A stretch of DNA of 64,000 nucleotides, taken from contig NZ_VTPX01000005.1 in the NCBI RefSeq assembly GCF_008298015.1, positions 1 through 64,000 of the forward strand, given 5' to 3'. The stretch is from Salinicola corii. Lineage in GTDB: Bacteria > Pseudomonadota > Gammaproteobacteria > Pseudomonadales > Halomonadaceae. A model generated the notes under the pieces. That model was given only the letters and a program-made list of their open reading frames with translations. It was not told the DNA's origin and did no database searches. Made by a program: the position numbers and the translations under genes. Below are positions 1 to 11,362 of the stretch, one piece after another. Position 1 is the first letter of the stretch. Every line of letters begins with the position of its first letter.

Positions 1-96
1 CATTACATCCATTACTACAATCACGAACGCATCAAACTGACACTAAAAGGCCTGAGCCCTGTTCAGTACAGGGCCCAGGCCTTAAACGCCGGCTAA
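1..96 (+). pseudogene. IS3-family transposase (OrfB), C-terminal end only, cut by window edge
   Basis: An open frame enters from the left edge and ends at TAA 94-96. Its 31 residues (YNHERIKLTLKG, then SPVQYR) match the C-terminal end of IS3/IS150-group OrfB integrases, the DDE transposase of those elements. Only the tail is visible, so I cannot say whether the full transposase is intact. The window edge, not a mutation, truncates it here. Confidence 0.8.
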
Positions 97-127
97 GTGA
101 ATCGTCCAACTTTATGGGGTCAGTTCA
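1..127 (+). mobile_element. Right end of an IS3-family insertion sequence
   Basis: The transposase tail is followed within about 30 bp by GTCCAACTTTATGGGGTCAG and then TTCA, ending in CA near position 127. Read from outside this is TGAACTGACCCC, a typical IS3-family terminal inverted repeat starting with TG. The left end and target duplication are outside the window. Positions 128-323 hold no gene I can support. Confidence 0.65.
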
Positions 128-323
128 CTGGCTGCTTTGGGTCGATTGCAGTCATTCGCCCAGCTTGTCGCATTCACGCATCTCATCAGGCACCCATTAG
201 CCTTTCGCACCACCTTGTAACTCTAGGTAACCCAGATCCCGTCGTACCACAACCCCGCCAAAAGGCTGTCAGCGATCTCTTACAAGACCGCGTCGTTCAT
301 AATTTCCCCTTTCCACATCATTT

Positions 324-336
324 GTTATGTTATAAC
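324..336. promoter_or_regulatory. Probable Zur operator of the zinc uptake operon
   Basis: GTTATGTTATAAC closely resembles the gammaproteobacterial Zur palindrome GTTATAnTATAAC. It lies 26 bp before the first start codon of the znu operon, where zinc-bound Zur would block transcription. No zur gene is visible in the window. Confidence 0.7.
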
Positions 337-362
337 CTTTGCCTCCGTTTCAGGAGATCGTC

Positions 363-509
363 ATGTCACACCGTCACCGGCACCGCCCCGATGGGCCGTG
401 CCATTTTTCGTTGATGTCGCTGGGCGCCGGGCGGCGCGTGTTGCTGGCGCTGTTGCCGCTGGCCATGCTGTGGCTCGTCGCGGGCTGGGCTGCCGGGGTG
501 TTCGGTTGA
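363..509 (+). CDS. Small His-rich single-pass membrane protein of the znu operon
   Basis: A 48-residue frame begins at ATG 363 after a good ribosome-binding site (AGGAG, 352-356). Its N-terminus is MSHRHRHRPDGPCH, with four His and one Cys in the first 14 residues. A hydrophobic stretch (about residues 26-48, VLLALLPLAMLWLVAGWAAG) could span the membrane. The stop TGA overlaps the znuC ATG by one base (TGATG), so the two are translationally coupled, and the gene is the first after the Zur box. I do not recognise a named family. Metal binding or assembly with the ZnuB permease is inference from composition and position. Confidence 0.6.
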   Translation: MSHRHRHRPDGPCHFSLMSLGAGRRVLLALLPLAMLWLVAGWAAGVFG

Positions 510-1231
510 TGGGGCAGTGGAGAACAGAGGCGCTGGATGAGCCCAACACCCTGCTGACGCTGGAAGCGTTATCGCTGGCGCAGGGCAACCGCATGGTGCT
601 GGAGGGTATCGAGGGTCATTTCGAGGCCGGCACCATTACCGCGTTGGTGGGTGCCAACGGGGCCGGCAAGAGCACGCTGGTCCAGGGGATCATGGGCGAG
701 CTGCGCCCCGTCAGCGGTCGGGTTCACTGTCGGGTACCCAATGCCCGGCGCGCCTGGCTGCCGCAGCAGCTGGCGCTGGACCTGACCTTCCCGATGAGCG
801 TCGAGGAGCTGGTGATGAGCGGCTGCTGGCCGACCCACGGCAGTTTCAAGCGCTACGGCCCGACGGGGTACCGTCGCGGCCAGGCGGTGATGCAGCGCCT
901 GGGCCTGCAGGCGTTCGAACATCGCCCGCTGGGCGAGCTTTCCGGCGGCCAGCGCCAGCGCGCCCTGCTCGGCCGTACCTTGATGCAGGAAGCCCAGTTG
1001 CTGCTGCTGGACGAACCGTTCGCCAATGTCGATGCCGCCACCGTCGAGGTGCTGATCGAGGTACTGCAGGACATGGCGGCCAAGGGCGCGGCGATCATCA
1101 TCGTGCTGCACGATCACGATCAGATGACCCGGCTGGCCGATCGGATCCTACATCTGGAACGCGGGCATGGCACCTGGTCGACGCCCGCCCGGGTCGGCGG
1201 CTCCCCCTCCACGGCGGAGACGCTGGCATGA
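509..1231 (+). CDS. znuC: Zinc ABC transporter ATP-binding protein ZnuC
   Basis: Cytoplasmic ATPase that powers high-affinity zinc import through ZnuB. The 240-residue protein has Walker A (GANGAGKST), the ABC signature LSGGQRQR, Walker B with DEP (LLLLDEPF) and the switch His (VLHDHDQ). The frame is open further upstream, but ATG 509 overlaps the preceding small gene's stop and gives the usual ZnuC length. The last four bases overlap znuB. The genes znuC-znuB-znuA follow one Zur box, so zinc starvation should induce them together. Confidence 0.92.
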   Translation: MGQWRTEALDEPNTLLTLEALSLAQGNRMVLEGIEGHFEAGTITALVGANGAGKSTLVQGIMGELRPVSGRVHCRVPNARRAWLPQQLALDLTFPMSVEELVMSGCWPTHGSFKRYGPTGYRRGQAVMQRLGLQAFEHRPLGELSGGQRQRALLGRTLMQEAQLLLLDEPFANVDAATVEVLIEVLQDMAAKGAAIIIVLHDHDQMTRLADRILHLERGHGTWSTPARVGGSPSTAETLA

Positions 1232-2112
1232 TCGACTGGCTGTTCTCTCCGTTGATCGATTTCGGCTTCATGCGCCGCGCGCTGGTGGCCGGCCTGGCAC
1301 TGTCGCTGGTGGCGCCGCCGCTGGGGGTTTTCCTCACCCTGCGCGGCATGAGCCTGGTCGGCGACGCCATGGCCCACGCCGTGCTGCCCGGCGTGGCGGT
1401 GGGTTTCCTGCTGGCCGGGTTCTCGCTGCCGGCGATGAGCTTTGGCGGCCTGATCGCCGGGCTGTTGGTGGCAGGGCTGGCGGGCAGCGTGTCGCGCCTG
1501 ACCGGCCATCGCGAAGACTCCGCCATCGCCAGCTTCTACCTGATCTCGCTCGCCGCCGGGGTGATGTTGATCTCGATGCGCGGCAGCAGCGTCGATCTGA
1601 CCCACGTGCTGTTCGGCTCGATCCTGGCGGTGGACAGTACCGCGCTGTGGCTGATCGTCAGCGTGTCGAGCCTGACCCTGATCGTGCTCGCCGCGATCTT
1701 CCGCATCCTAGTGGTGGAGTGCCTCGACCCGCTGTTCCTGCGCGGCCAGGGCATTCGCGGCGGCGCCGTGCATGGCCTGTTCCTGGGCTTGATGGTGCTC
1801 AACCTGACGGCCGGCTTTCAGACGCTGGGTACCCTGATGGCGGTCGGCCTGATGATGCTGCCGGCAACGGCGGCGCGCTTCTGGTCGAAACGCCTCGAGG
1901 GCCTGATGGGGCTGGCCATCGCCATCGGCATGATCTCGAGCGTGGGAGGCCTGCTGCTCTCCTATCACGCCGGCCTGCCCTCCGGCCCCTGCATCATTCT
2001 GCTCGCCGGCATCATCTATCTGTTTTCCGCGCTGTTCGGGCGGTACCACAGCGTCTTTGCCCGCTGGCGCCGACGCGTGGAGCCGATACTGCCGCCGGAC
2101 GCCCACGGCTAA
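1228..2112 (+). CDS. znuB: Zinc ABC transporter permease ZnuB
   Basis: Inner-membrane channel of the zinc importer, 294 residues, ABC-3 family. It has repeated hydrophobic segments from residue 13 to about 275, and the family hallmark GDAMAHAVLPGVAVGF near residue 45. It begins with ATG overlapping the end of znuC by four bases (ATGA). The short cytoplasmic tail after the last helix is Arg-rich (RYHSVFARWRRRVEP). Function follows from family and its place between the ATPase and the binding protein. Confidence 0.92.
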   Translation: MIDWLFSPLIDFGFMRRALVAGLALSLVAPPLGVFLTLRGMSLVGDAMAHAVLPGVAVGFLLAGFSLPAMSFGGLIAGLLVAGLAGSVSRLTGHREDSAIASFYLISLAAGVMLISMRGSSVDLTHVLFGSILAVDSTALWLIVSVSSLTLIVLAAIFRILVVECLDPLFLRGQGIRGGAVHGLFLGLMVLNLTAGFQTLGTLMAVGLMMLPATAARFWSKRLEGLMGLAIAIGMISSVGGLLLSYHAGLPSGPCIILLAGIIYLFSALFGRYHSVFARWRRRVEPILPPDAHG

Positions 2113-2152
2113 CGCGGCACTCCACCCTTCAACTCCACACAAGGAATGCAAG

Positions 2153-3205
<1,053 letters not shown>

Positions 3206-3214
3206 CTCGGCGAA

Positions 3215-3240
3215 ACCGGCGGCACTTCGGCGCCGCCGGT
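3215..3240 (+). terminator. Hairpin after znuA, possible terminator
   Basis: ACCGGCGGC and GCCGCCGGT form a perfect 9-bp stem around an 8-base loop, ten bases after the znuA stop. There is no T-run after it, so termination is only suggested. Confidence 0.4.
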
Positions 3241-3315
3241 CGCTCCTCGCACTGGTCAATCACCGCCACCTGGACGACACTGCTCTCGAACCTTCGCCGA
3301 GACAGTGTCGTTTTC

Positions 3316-4572
3316 ATGCCGCCAGTGACTGCCCCACCCCACCGTCACCTCAGCCTCGCCCAGGCCCGGCGCCTCGCCCTGAAGGCCCAGGGATTCACCG
3401 CCTCCTCTCCCGATACCGTCAACCGCGGCCATCTCAATCGCCTGCTGGATCGGCTCGGCGTGCTGCAGATCGACTCCGTCAACGCCCTGGCCCGCTCCCA
3501 CTATCTTCCCGTATTTTCGCGCCTTGGCCCCTATCCGACCGAGCACCTCGACGAAGCCGCCTGGGCGCGCAATCGCTATCGGTCGCTATTCGAATACTGG
3601 GGGCACGAGGCCTCGCTGTTGCCGATTTCGCTCTACTCCGCGATGCGCTGGCGCATGCGACGCGCGCAGGACGGTATCGGTATCTACAAGCATCTGGCGC
3701 GATTCGGGCGTGAGCGACAGGACGTGATCGAGCGTGTACTAGACAGCGTGCGTGATCGCGGTCCGCTGGGCGCGGGAGCCTTGAACACGCGAGAAGGGCC
3801 TTCGGGACCATGGTGGGACTGGAGCGATGAAAAGCATGCGCTGGAGTGGCTGTTCGCCGCCGGCGAAGTCACCGTCGCCCGCCGCCGAGGCTTCGAACGG
3901 CTCTATGACCTGCCCGAGCGCGTCTTGCCCGCGACAATACTGAATCAGGCCGAACCCGACCGGCTCGAGGCCCATCGCCAGCTGTTGCGCCGATCCGCCC
4001 TGGCCCTTGGCGTCGCGACCGAAAAGGATCTGCGCGACTACTACCGGCTGGCGCCGCAGGATACCCGTGCCGCGCTGCAGACAATGATCGAGGACGGCAC
4101 CTTGACGCCGGTGTCGGTCGAAAGCTGGCGCCAGCCGGCCTATGTCATCGGCGAACCCCGAATTCCCCGCCAGATCGGCGCCTCTGCCCTGCTCTCACCG
4201 TTCGACTCATTGATCTGGTATCGCGAACGCACCGAGCGCCTGTTCGGCTTTCACTATCGCCTCGAGTTCTACGTGCCACCGGCCAAGCGGGTCTTTGGCT
4301 ACTACGTCATGCCGTTTCTCCACGGCGATCGGCTCATCGGACGGATCGATCTGCGTGCCCGCCGGGCCGACGGCGAATTGACGGTGCTGGCGGTTCACCC
4401 GGAGCCGGGCATCACCTTCGACGACTCACATCTCACCGCCCTGTCACGGCAGTTCGAGCAGCTGGCAGCGTGGCTGGGTCTGCCGCGCATCCATCTCGCC
4501 TGCGAACGCCCGCTGGCTCAGAGGCTCTCTAACCACTGGCCGGTCGATGTCAGGCGGCGGCGGGAGCTGTAA
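3316..4572 (+). CDS. YcaQ/AlkX-family winged-helix DNA glycosylase
   Basis: A 418-residue member of the HTH_42 (AlkZ-like) family. Characterised members unhook DNA interstrand crosslinks by cutting N-glycosidic bonds of alkylated purines. The catalytic QxD-type motif is visible as LQIDSVN near residue 53, followed by the family block RSHYLPVFSRLGPY. Other conserved parts are the FEYWGHEASLLP segment near residue 95 and SPFDSLIWYRERTERLF near residue 295. ATG 3316 is the first start in frame; the Shine-Dalgarno is weak. It stands alone, convergent with the amide operon, with only 11 bp between stops. The substrate is not deducible here. Confidence 0.85.
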   Translation: MPPVTAPPHRHLSLAQARRLALKAQGFTASSPDTVNRGHLNRLLDRLGVLQIDSVNALARSHYLPVFSRLGPYPTEHLDEAAWARNRYRSLFEYWGHEASLLPISLYSAMRWRMRRAQDGIGIYKHLARFGRERQDVIERVLDSVRDRGPLGAGALNTREGPSGPWWDWSDEKHALEWLFAAGEVTVARRRGFERLYDLPERVLPATILNQAEPDRLEAHRQLLRRSALALGVATEKDLRDYYRLAPQDTRAALQTMIEDGTLTPVSVESWRQPAYVIGEPRIPRQIGASALLSPFDSLIWYRERTERLFGFHYRLEFYVPPAKRVFGYYVMPFLHGDRLIGRIDLRARRADGELTVLAVHPEPGITFDDSHLTALSRQFEQLAAWLGLPRIHLACERPLAQRLSNHWPVDVRRRREL

Positions 4573-4583
4573 CCCAGGCAAGG

Positions 4584-6347
<1,764 letters not shown>

Positions 6348-6355
6348 GTTGGCGG

Positions 6356-7306
6356 TTACTCGAAAACGATACGCGGGACATAGAACGACACGACCCAATT
6401 GGGTTGATCGACGATCTCGCTGATGCGCAGGTCTCCGCAGACCGAGCAGAGCATATAGGCCTGCTCGGCCGGCATATTGCGGGTCTTAATCAGCCATTCG
6501 ATCGCGCCTTCCAGGGCCTGACGTGCGCCGGTCATCAAGTCACTGCCGATGCCGGTGAAGACCTCGTAACCGGCGCCATCCAGATGTCGGGTGACCGGCC
6601 CCGGCGTCGAGAAGCGCGGCATCGCCAGCGGTGTCTGCTTGATCAAATTCAGGGTCAGCGTGACGTCCATCGCACTCTCGAGTGCGGTACCACAGACTTC
6701 GCCGTCGCCCTGGGCGGCATGGGTATCACCGATCGAGAACAGCGCCCCGGCCACCTCCACCGGCAGATAGAGCGTGCAACCTGCAGCGATGTCGCGCACG
6801 TCGAGATTGCCCCCCACCCGGCGCGGGGGAACGATCGAATGGAGACCCGGTGCCGCCGGTGCCACACCGAGGGTCCCGGCAAAAGGCTTTAGCGGAATCC
6901 TGGCGTGCTTGCCGAACGCTGCCGGCGTCATGGTCTGCGTGTCGTAGTGCCACAACGCCAGTGCCGGCTCGGTGAACTGATCCGACAGCAGCCCGAAACC
7001 GGGGATATTGGCCGTCCAGCCGAAGCCGGACGGGGTGAACTCCTCGATGGTTATCGCCAGTATGTCGCCAGGCTCGGCGCCGTCGACGAAGACGGGGCCG
7101 GTTACCGGGTTGATACGATCGAACGGCATGGACGCGACCGACTCCAGCGTCGAAGCCGCCGTGAAATGGCCACCGGACGAATCATTGCACTCGAAGCTGA
7201 CGGTCGTCCCCGGCGTGACCTGCATGACCGGAGTGTTGGCATTGTCCCAGCCCAGATGACTCTGATGGCCGTGGATGGTCTTGATCAGTCCGTGATCACA
7301 CATCAT
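6356..7306 (-). CDS. Acetamidase/formamidase family amidohydrolase
   Basis: A 316-residue FmdA/AmdA-family hydrolase, which releases ammonia from formamide or other short amides. Family features visible: an N-terminal HQSHLGWDN block, PGTTVSFECNDSSGG, GPVFVDGAEPGDILAI near residue 80, GDTHAAQGDGEVCGTALE near residue 200 (metal and active-site region) and the late ICSV-type segment MLCSVCGDLRISEIVD. The ATG at 7306 overlaps the stop of the binding-protein gene (ATGA); ATG 7303 is an alternative. Placement between the transporter genes and behind amiC/amiR implies it hydrolyses the imported amide. Confidence 0.85.
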   Translation of the reverse strand: MMCDHGLIKTIHGHQSHLGWDNANTPVMQVTPGTTVSFECNDSSGGHFTAASTLESVASMPFDRINPVTGPVFVDGAEPGDILAITIEEFTPSGFGWTANIPGFGLLSDQFTEPALALWHYDTQTMTPAAFGKHARIPLKPFAGTLGVAPAAPGLHSIVPPRRVGGNLDVRDIAAGCTLYLPVEVAGALFSIGDTHAAQGDGEVCGTALESAMDVTLTLNLIKQTPLAMPRFSTPGPVTRHLDGAGYEVFTGIGSDLMTGARQALEGAIEWLIKTRNMPAEQAYMLCSVCGDLRISEIVDQPNWVVSFYVPRIVFE

Positions 7307-8919
7307 TTCACCCAGATGTAGTCGTAATTGACCGGCACGTGCACCGGATCGACGTAGAGTGCGTCTTCTCCACCCATACGCGCGGAGTGCACGGTATAGC
7401 GCTGCTCGTTGAAGATCGGCACCCAAGGCGCATCGTCCATGGCCGTGGTAAAGATTTCCCCCCAGCGTTCGGCGCGCGCTTCCTGCTGGTCCGGCTTGAC
7501 CATCGCATTGGCCGCATCGGCCTCGGCATCGAGTTTCTCGTTGCAGTACCACGCCCAGTTCCAACCGCCCGGTACGGCGCCCTCACAGCCGAGAATCGGC
7601 CCCCAGAAATTGGAGGGGTCCGGAAAATCGGCGATCCACGCCATGCCGCCAGACCAGATCATCGGCGCCTGATCCTCCTCCCCCCCGGCGGCGATCACGT
7701 TGGCCTGCGCCAGCGACTTGATCTGCGCCCGAATGCCAATCTCCGACAGGTCCTGCTGGATGGCCTGGGCGATGCGTGGCTGGGGGTCGGTATTCATGAC
7801 GTAGAGCTCGGTATCGAAGCCATCGCCAAAGCCGGCCTCCTCGAGCAACGCCTTGGCTTTCTCCGGATCGTAGGGGTAGCCCTGATAATCCTTGTCGTAG
7901 CCGGGCATCGCCGGTGGAAGAGGTTGATTGGCAGGGGTCGCTCGGCCATTGATGACGCGCACGATGCGATCCTTGTTGATTGCCATGTTGATGGCCTGAC
8001 GCACCTTGAGGTTATCCAGCGGCGGCATGGTGACGTTCAACGTGACATAACCGGTATGCAACTGGTCGCCAACGACCATCAGCTTCTGGAAATCAGGATC
8101 GTTCTTGAACTGCAGGAACTGGGCAGGCGGTATGCCATCACCCGCGATATCGACTTCGCCTCGCTGCAGACGCAGCAGTGCCACGTTGGGGTCCTGCCCG
8201 ATCTGGAAATCGATCTGATCCAGATAGGGAATGCCCTGACGGTAGTAGTCGTCGTTCTTGACGAAGGTCAGATGTTGCCCCAGCGCCCAATCCTTCAGTT
8301 TGAAAGCGCCGGTACCCACCGGATGCTTGCCGAAGTCCGGCCCCCACTTTTCGACGGCCTCCTTGGGAACCACGGAGGCGAAGTTGAGCGCCATGACGTG
8401 CAGGAACGTCGCATCCGGCGCACTCAGCGTGATCTCCACCGTGTAGTCGTCCGGGGTGGAGATACCGCTCAAGGTAGTGGTGGCACCGCTCGATGCCTCA
8501 TCGAAACCGACGATCGAGGAAAAGAAGCCGGCGCCGGGGCTCTGGGTCTTGGGATTCACCGTTCGCTCGAGCGAATATTTGACGTCTGCAGCGGTCATTT
8601 CGCGACCGTTATGGAATTTGACGCCGTGCCGCAGATGGAATGTGTAGGTGAGACCATCGTCGGAAATCTCATAGCGCTCGGCGAGATCCGGCACCAGATT
8701 GGTGGTGCCCGGCTCATAATCCATCAGCCCATCGAAGAGCGACTTGATCATCGACCAGTTCTGCCAGTCATAGCCGATGGCGGGATCGAGCGTGGCGACG
8801 TCGTTCTGATACGTCACGATGACGTCTCCCCCGGGTTTCGGGGTGTCCTGCGCTTGAACCGCGCCGCTGATTGCGGCGGCCAATGCCGCCAGCGCAAATC
8901 CCTTGAGAATCTTTTGCAT
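7303..8919 (-). CDS. Peptide/nickel-type ABC transporter substrate-binding protein (SBP family 5)
   Basis: A 538-residue periplasmic protein with a signal peptide (MQKILKGFALAALAAAISGA, cleavage near VQAQD). It shows the SBP_bac_5 signature region around residues 85-107 (YTFHLRHGVKFHNGREMTAADV) and the late conserved GWIADFPDP-like segment (GGMAWIADFPDPSNFWGP) near residue 430. It delivers a ligand to the permeases at 9000-10775. Peptide-type binding proteins are unusual partners of AmiC/AmiR, which more often accompany amidase with UrtABCDE-like or AmiS transport, so an amide ligand is inferred only from context. Confidence 0.9.
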   Translation of the reverse strand: MQKILKGFALAALAAAISGAVQAQDTPKPGGDVIVTYQNDVATLDPAIGYDWQNWSMIKSLFDGLMDYEPGTTNLVPDLAERYEISDDGLTYTFHLRHGVKFHNGREMTAADVKYSLERTVNPKTQSPGAGFFSSIVGFDEASSGATTTLSGISTPDDYTVEITLSAPDATFLHVMALNFASVVPKEAVEKWGPDFGKHPVGTGAFKLKDWALGQHLTFVKNDDYYRQGIPYLDQIDFQIGQDPNVALLRLQRGEVDIAGDGIPPAQFLQFKNDPDFQKLMVVGDQLHTGYVTLNVTMPPLDNLKVRQAINMAINKDRIVRVINGRATPANQPLPPAMPGYDKDYQGYPYDPEKAKALLEEAGFGDGFDTELYVMNTDPQPRIAQAIQQDLSEIGIRAQIKSLAQANVIAAGGEEDQAPMIWSGGMAWIADFPDPSNFWGPILGCEGAVPGGWNWAWYCNEKLDAEADAANAMVKPDQQEARAERWGEIFTTAMDDAPWVPIFNEQRYTVHSARMGGEDALYVDPVHVPVNYDYIWVK

Positions 8920-8937
8920 GTCGATTTTTCCTTGTTG

Positions 8938-8964
8938 TACGAAGACTACGAAGACTACGAAGAC
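8938..8964. repeat. Three tandem copies of a 9-bp unit (TACGAAGAC)
   Basis: TACGAAGAC is repeated three times exactly, followed ten bases later by a degenerate copy (TATGAAGAC, 8972-8980). It lies in the 80-bp gap between the upstream permease gene and the binding-protein gene, just ahead of the latter's ribosome-binding site. Confidence 0.9.
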
Positions 8965-8999
8965 CCAGTGCTATGAAGACCGGTGCTACTAGACCACTA

Positions 9000-9926
9000 T
9001 CAGCTGTGCTTCACGTCGATGCGGGGATCGACGAAGAGCACGGCGATATCGGCAATCAGATTGCCCACCACGATGGCGACCGCCGAGAGTGTGGTCACGC
9101 CGACGATGATCGGAATGTCCACCTGCTGGATCGCCTGCCAGGCAAGCTGACCGATGCCTGGCCACCCAAAAACGGATTCCACCACCACCAGACCGCTCAT
9201 GAAGATGCCGATATCGATGCCGATCATCGGGATGACGGGAATGATGGCGTTGGGCAGGACGTGCCTCAGCAGAACGCGCACGCGTGTCAGCCCCTTGGCG
9301 CGCGCGGTGCGAATGAAGTCCTGGTGCAGCACGTCGATCATCGAAGAGCGCACCATGCGTGAATACCAGCCACTGCCCAGCACGCCCAGCGTGATGGCCG
9401 GCAGCAGCAGATGCTCGATGCCGCCATACCCTCCCAGCGGAAACCAGCCGAGTTTCACGGCAAAGAAATAGAGCGCGAGCATCGCCGCAATGAAGTGCGG
9501 CGACGAGACACCAATGAACGAGAACGCCATCAGCATCCGGTCCAGCGCCGAGTTGCGCTTGATTGCCGCCACGATGCCCAGCGTGATGCCGATCACGAGC
9601 TCGACCCCGATCCCCGCGGCCATCAATTGCAGCGTCGGCCCGATGCGCGCGGCCATCAGATCGGAAACCTGCGAACGCTGCACATAGGAGCGCCCCAGAT
9701 CACCCTGCAGCAGGTTGCCCAGATAGCGCAGGTATTGCTGATAGAACGGCAGGTCCAGCCCCAATTGATGGCGAATATTGGCGACGACTTCTACTGTCGC
9801 ACTGCGGCCCGCAATCTGACGCGCCGGATCCGCCGGAATCAGATACATCAGGAAATAGGTGATGAACGTCACCCCGAGCAGGATCAGCACCGCGTAGAAC
9901 AGTCGTTTGGTAACGTACCAGGCCAT
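9000..9926 (-). CDS. ABC transporter permease, DppB/OppB type
   Basis: A 308-residue inner-membrane permease with six predicted helices. The first helix, YAVLILLGVTFITYFLMYLIP, is typical of DppB. The C-terminal half has the EAA-loop region RTARAKGLTRVRVLLRHVLPNAIIPVI and the late GLVVVESVFGWPGIGQLA motif. It forms the channel with the DppC-type partner, whose stop directly abuts this gene's start (9927/9926). The tight spacing shows co-translation. Confidence 0.9.
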   Translation of the reverse strand: MAWYVTKRLFYAVLILLGVTFITYFLMYLIPADPARQIAGRSATVEVVANIRHQLGLDLPFYQQYLRYLGNLLQGDLGRSYVQRSQVSDLMAARIGPTLQLMAAGIGVELVIGITLGIVAAIKRNSALDRMLMAFSFIGVSSPHFIAAMLALYFFAVKLGWFPLGGYGGIEHLLLPAITLGVLGSGWYSRMVRSSMIDVLHQDFIRTARAKGLTRVRVLLRHVLPNAIIPVIPMIGIDIGIFMSGLVVVESVFGWPGIGQLAWQAIQQVDIPIIVGVTTLSAVAIVVGNLIADIAVLFVDPRIDVKHS

Positions 9927-10775
9927 TTACAGCCTCCCCTTCAACGTCGGATCGAGTTCGTCACGCAGCGCATCGCCGACCAGATTGAAGCTCAGCGACA
10001 GCGCAATGATGGCGACACCCGGAAACAGCACCAGCCACAGCGCCGACGTGAAGTAGGTTTGGCTCTCGAAAATGATGTTGCCCCAGCTTGGCATCGGCGG
10101 CTGCACGCCCACCCCCAGAAACGACAGCGTTGCCTCAAGCAGCACCGTGGTGGAGATGCCCAGCGTCGCCCAGACCAGAATGGTGGGCAGAAGATGCGGA
10201 AGCAGGTGAGAGAACAGAATGCGCAATGAGCTGGCACCGATCGTGCGCTCCACGGCGACGAAATCCTTAGCCGCGATGGAAATCGTCTCCGAATAGATCA
10301 CCCGCGCGATCTGCACCCAGTTCACCATGGCGATGACCAGCGCCACGATCCACAGACTGGGCCTGAGAATGGCGGCCAGGGCGATTGCCAATAACAGCGC
10401 CGGGAAGGACATCATCAGATCGGTGAAGCGCATCAGTAACGAGCCGGTCCAGCCGCGCACGAAGCCTGCCGTGACCCCAACCAATGTCCCGATGATCACG
10501 GCAATGCCATTGGAAACCACACCGATGATCAGAGACGTCCTTGCGCCATAGATAATGCGCGATAGCAGGTCTCGTCCCAGCAGATCCGTACCGAAGTAGA
10601 AATCGCTATTGGGCGGCAGCGGCGCACCTTCGATGGTCAGGCCATCGAAGAACTGTTCGGTGGGATCATAGGGGGCCAGCCACGGGGCGAACACTGCCGC
10701 TACCACCACGATCAGAATGAACAGCAGCGACAACGCAACACTCTTGCGCTTCAACAGGGCCATCAGCAGCGTCAT
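9927..10775 (-). CDS. ABC transporter permease, DppC/OppC type
   Basis: A 282-residue permease. The N-terminal helix is followed by the DppC hallmark FYFGTDLLGRDLLSRIIYGAR near residue 60. The EAA loop is AVERTIGASSLRILFSHLLPHLLPTILV, and the end carries EATLSFLGVGVQPPMPSWG. Its ATG overlaps the amiR stop by one base (TGATG), so transporter synthesis is coupled directly to the antiterminator gene. Confidence 0.9.
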   Translation of the reverse strand: MTLLMALLKRKSVALSLLFILIVVVAAVFAPWLAPYDPTEQFFDGLTIEGAPLPPNSDFYFGTDLLGRDLLSRIIYGARTSLIIGVVSNGIAVIIGTLVGVTAGFVRGWTGSLLMRFTDLMMSFPALLLAIALAAILRPSLWIVALVIAMVNWVQIARVIYSETISIAAKDFVAVERTIGASSLRILFSHLLPHLLPTILVWATLGISTTVLLEATLSFLGVGVQPPMPSWGNIIFESQTYFTSALWLVLFPGVAIIALSLSFNLVGDALRDELDPTLKGRL

Positions 10776-11362
10776 CAGGAATGCCCCCGCTGGCGCCAGC
10801 GTTCGCTGTCTGTCTGCAACAGCCGCTCGGCGGCGTGACCCAACGTCAATTGCTGTTCCATGGCGTGGCTGCGCAAGCGCTCGTAGGCCTGCGTCTCATC
10901 GCAGCTCAGCGTTACCATCAACCGAGCCACGGCGCGGGAGACCACTCCCTGGGATTCGAGACGTCGAGCCAGCTCATGGTTGGCCGTTTCCAGTGACTGC
11001 GTCTGTTGCCGCAACTCCTTGGCCATCGCCAGCGTGGTGTAGACCATGCTCTGGGTGATCGGCTTGTTGAGGATCGCCGTGGCGCCCAAACTTATGGCCC
11101 GCTGGATCTGGGACAGCGTCTGATGGTGCGTCATGGCGATGATCGGAATACCCGCACCGCGAACCCGCGCCAGAAGCCGGTCACTGTTGAAATGGTCAAG
11201 CTCGACGATCACGCCACTGACATTATCCAGTGCCGCGGGCGAATCCAGGTAAACCGTTTCCGAGCGCAGCCCCAGCCGATCGAGACTCTTCAACAACATT
11301 GCCAACGAGCGAGCCTCGCAATCGACCAGCAGAAGGTGCGGAGACAGCACGTGCGAATTCAT
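10775..11362 (-). CDS. amiR: AmiR-type ANTAR-domain transcription antiterminator
   Basis: A 195-residue protein with an N-terminal pseudo-receiver domain (LLVDCEARSLAMLLKSLDRLGL) that lacks a normal phosphorylation-site context. A coiled-coil linker follows (about residues 115-145), then a C-terminal ANTAR RNA-binding domain (residues 140-190; RLMVTLSCDETQAYERLRSHA). In Pseudomonas, AmiR is held inactive by AmiC and, when amides bind AmiC, prevents leader termination. Here amiR overlaps amiC by four bases. A leader terminator of the expected kind stands just before amiC (12508-12541), so this protein should control its own operon. Confidence 0.87.
   Translation of the reverse strand: MNSHVLSPHLLLVDCEARSLAMLLKSLDRLGLRSETVYLDSPAALDNVSGVIVELDHFNSDRLLARVRGAGIPIIAMTHHQTLSQIQRAISLGATAILNKPITQSMVYTTLAMAKELRQQTQSLETANHELARRLESQGVVSRAVARLMVTLSCDETQAYERLRSHAMEQQLTLGHAAERLLQTDSERWRQRGHS

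Noticed and set aside
97-414. 105-codon frame after the IS end
   Set aside because: No ribosome-binding site or recognisable domain, and it runs through the IS terminus, the Zur box and into the first znu-operon gene.
7339-8976. 545-codon plus-strand frame opposite the SBP family 5 gene
   Set aside because: It is a shadow frame in GC-rich DNA. The minus-strand frame has a signal peptide, family motifs and operon context.
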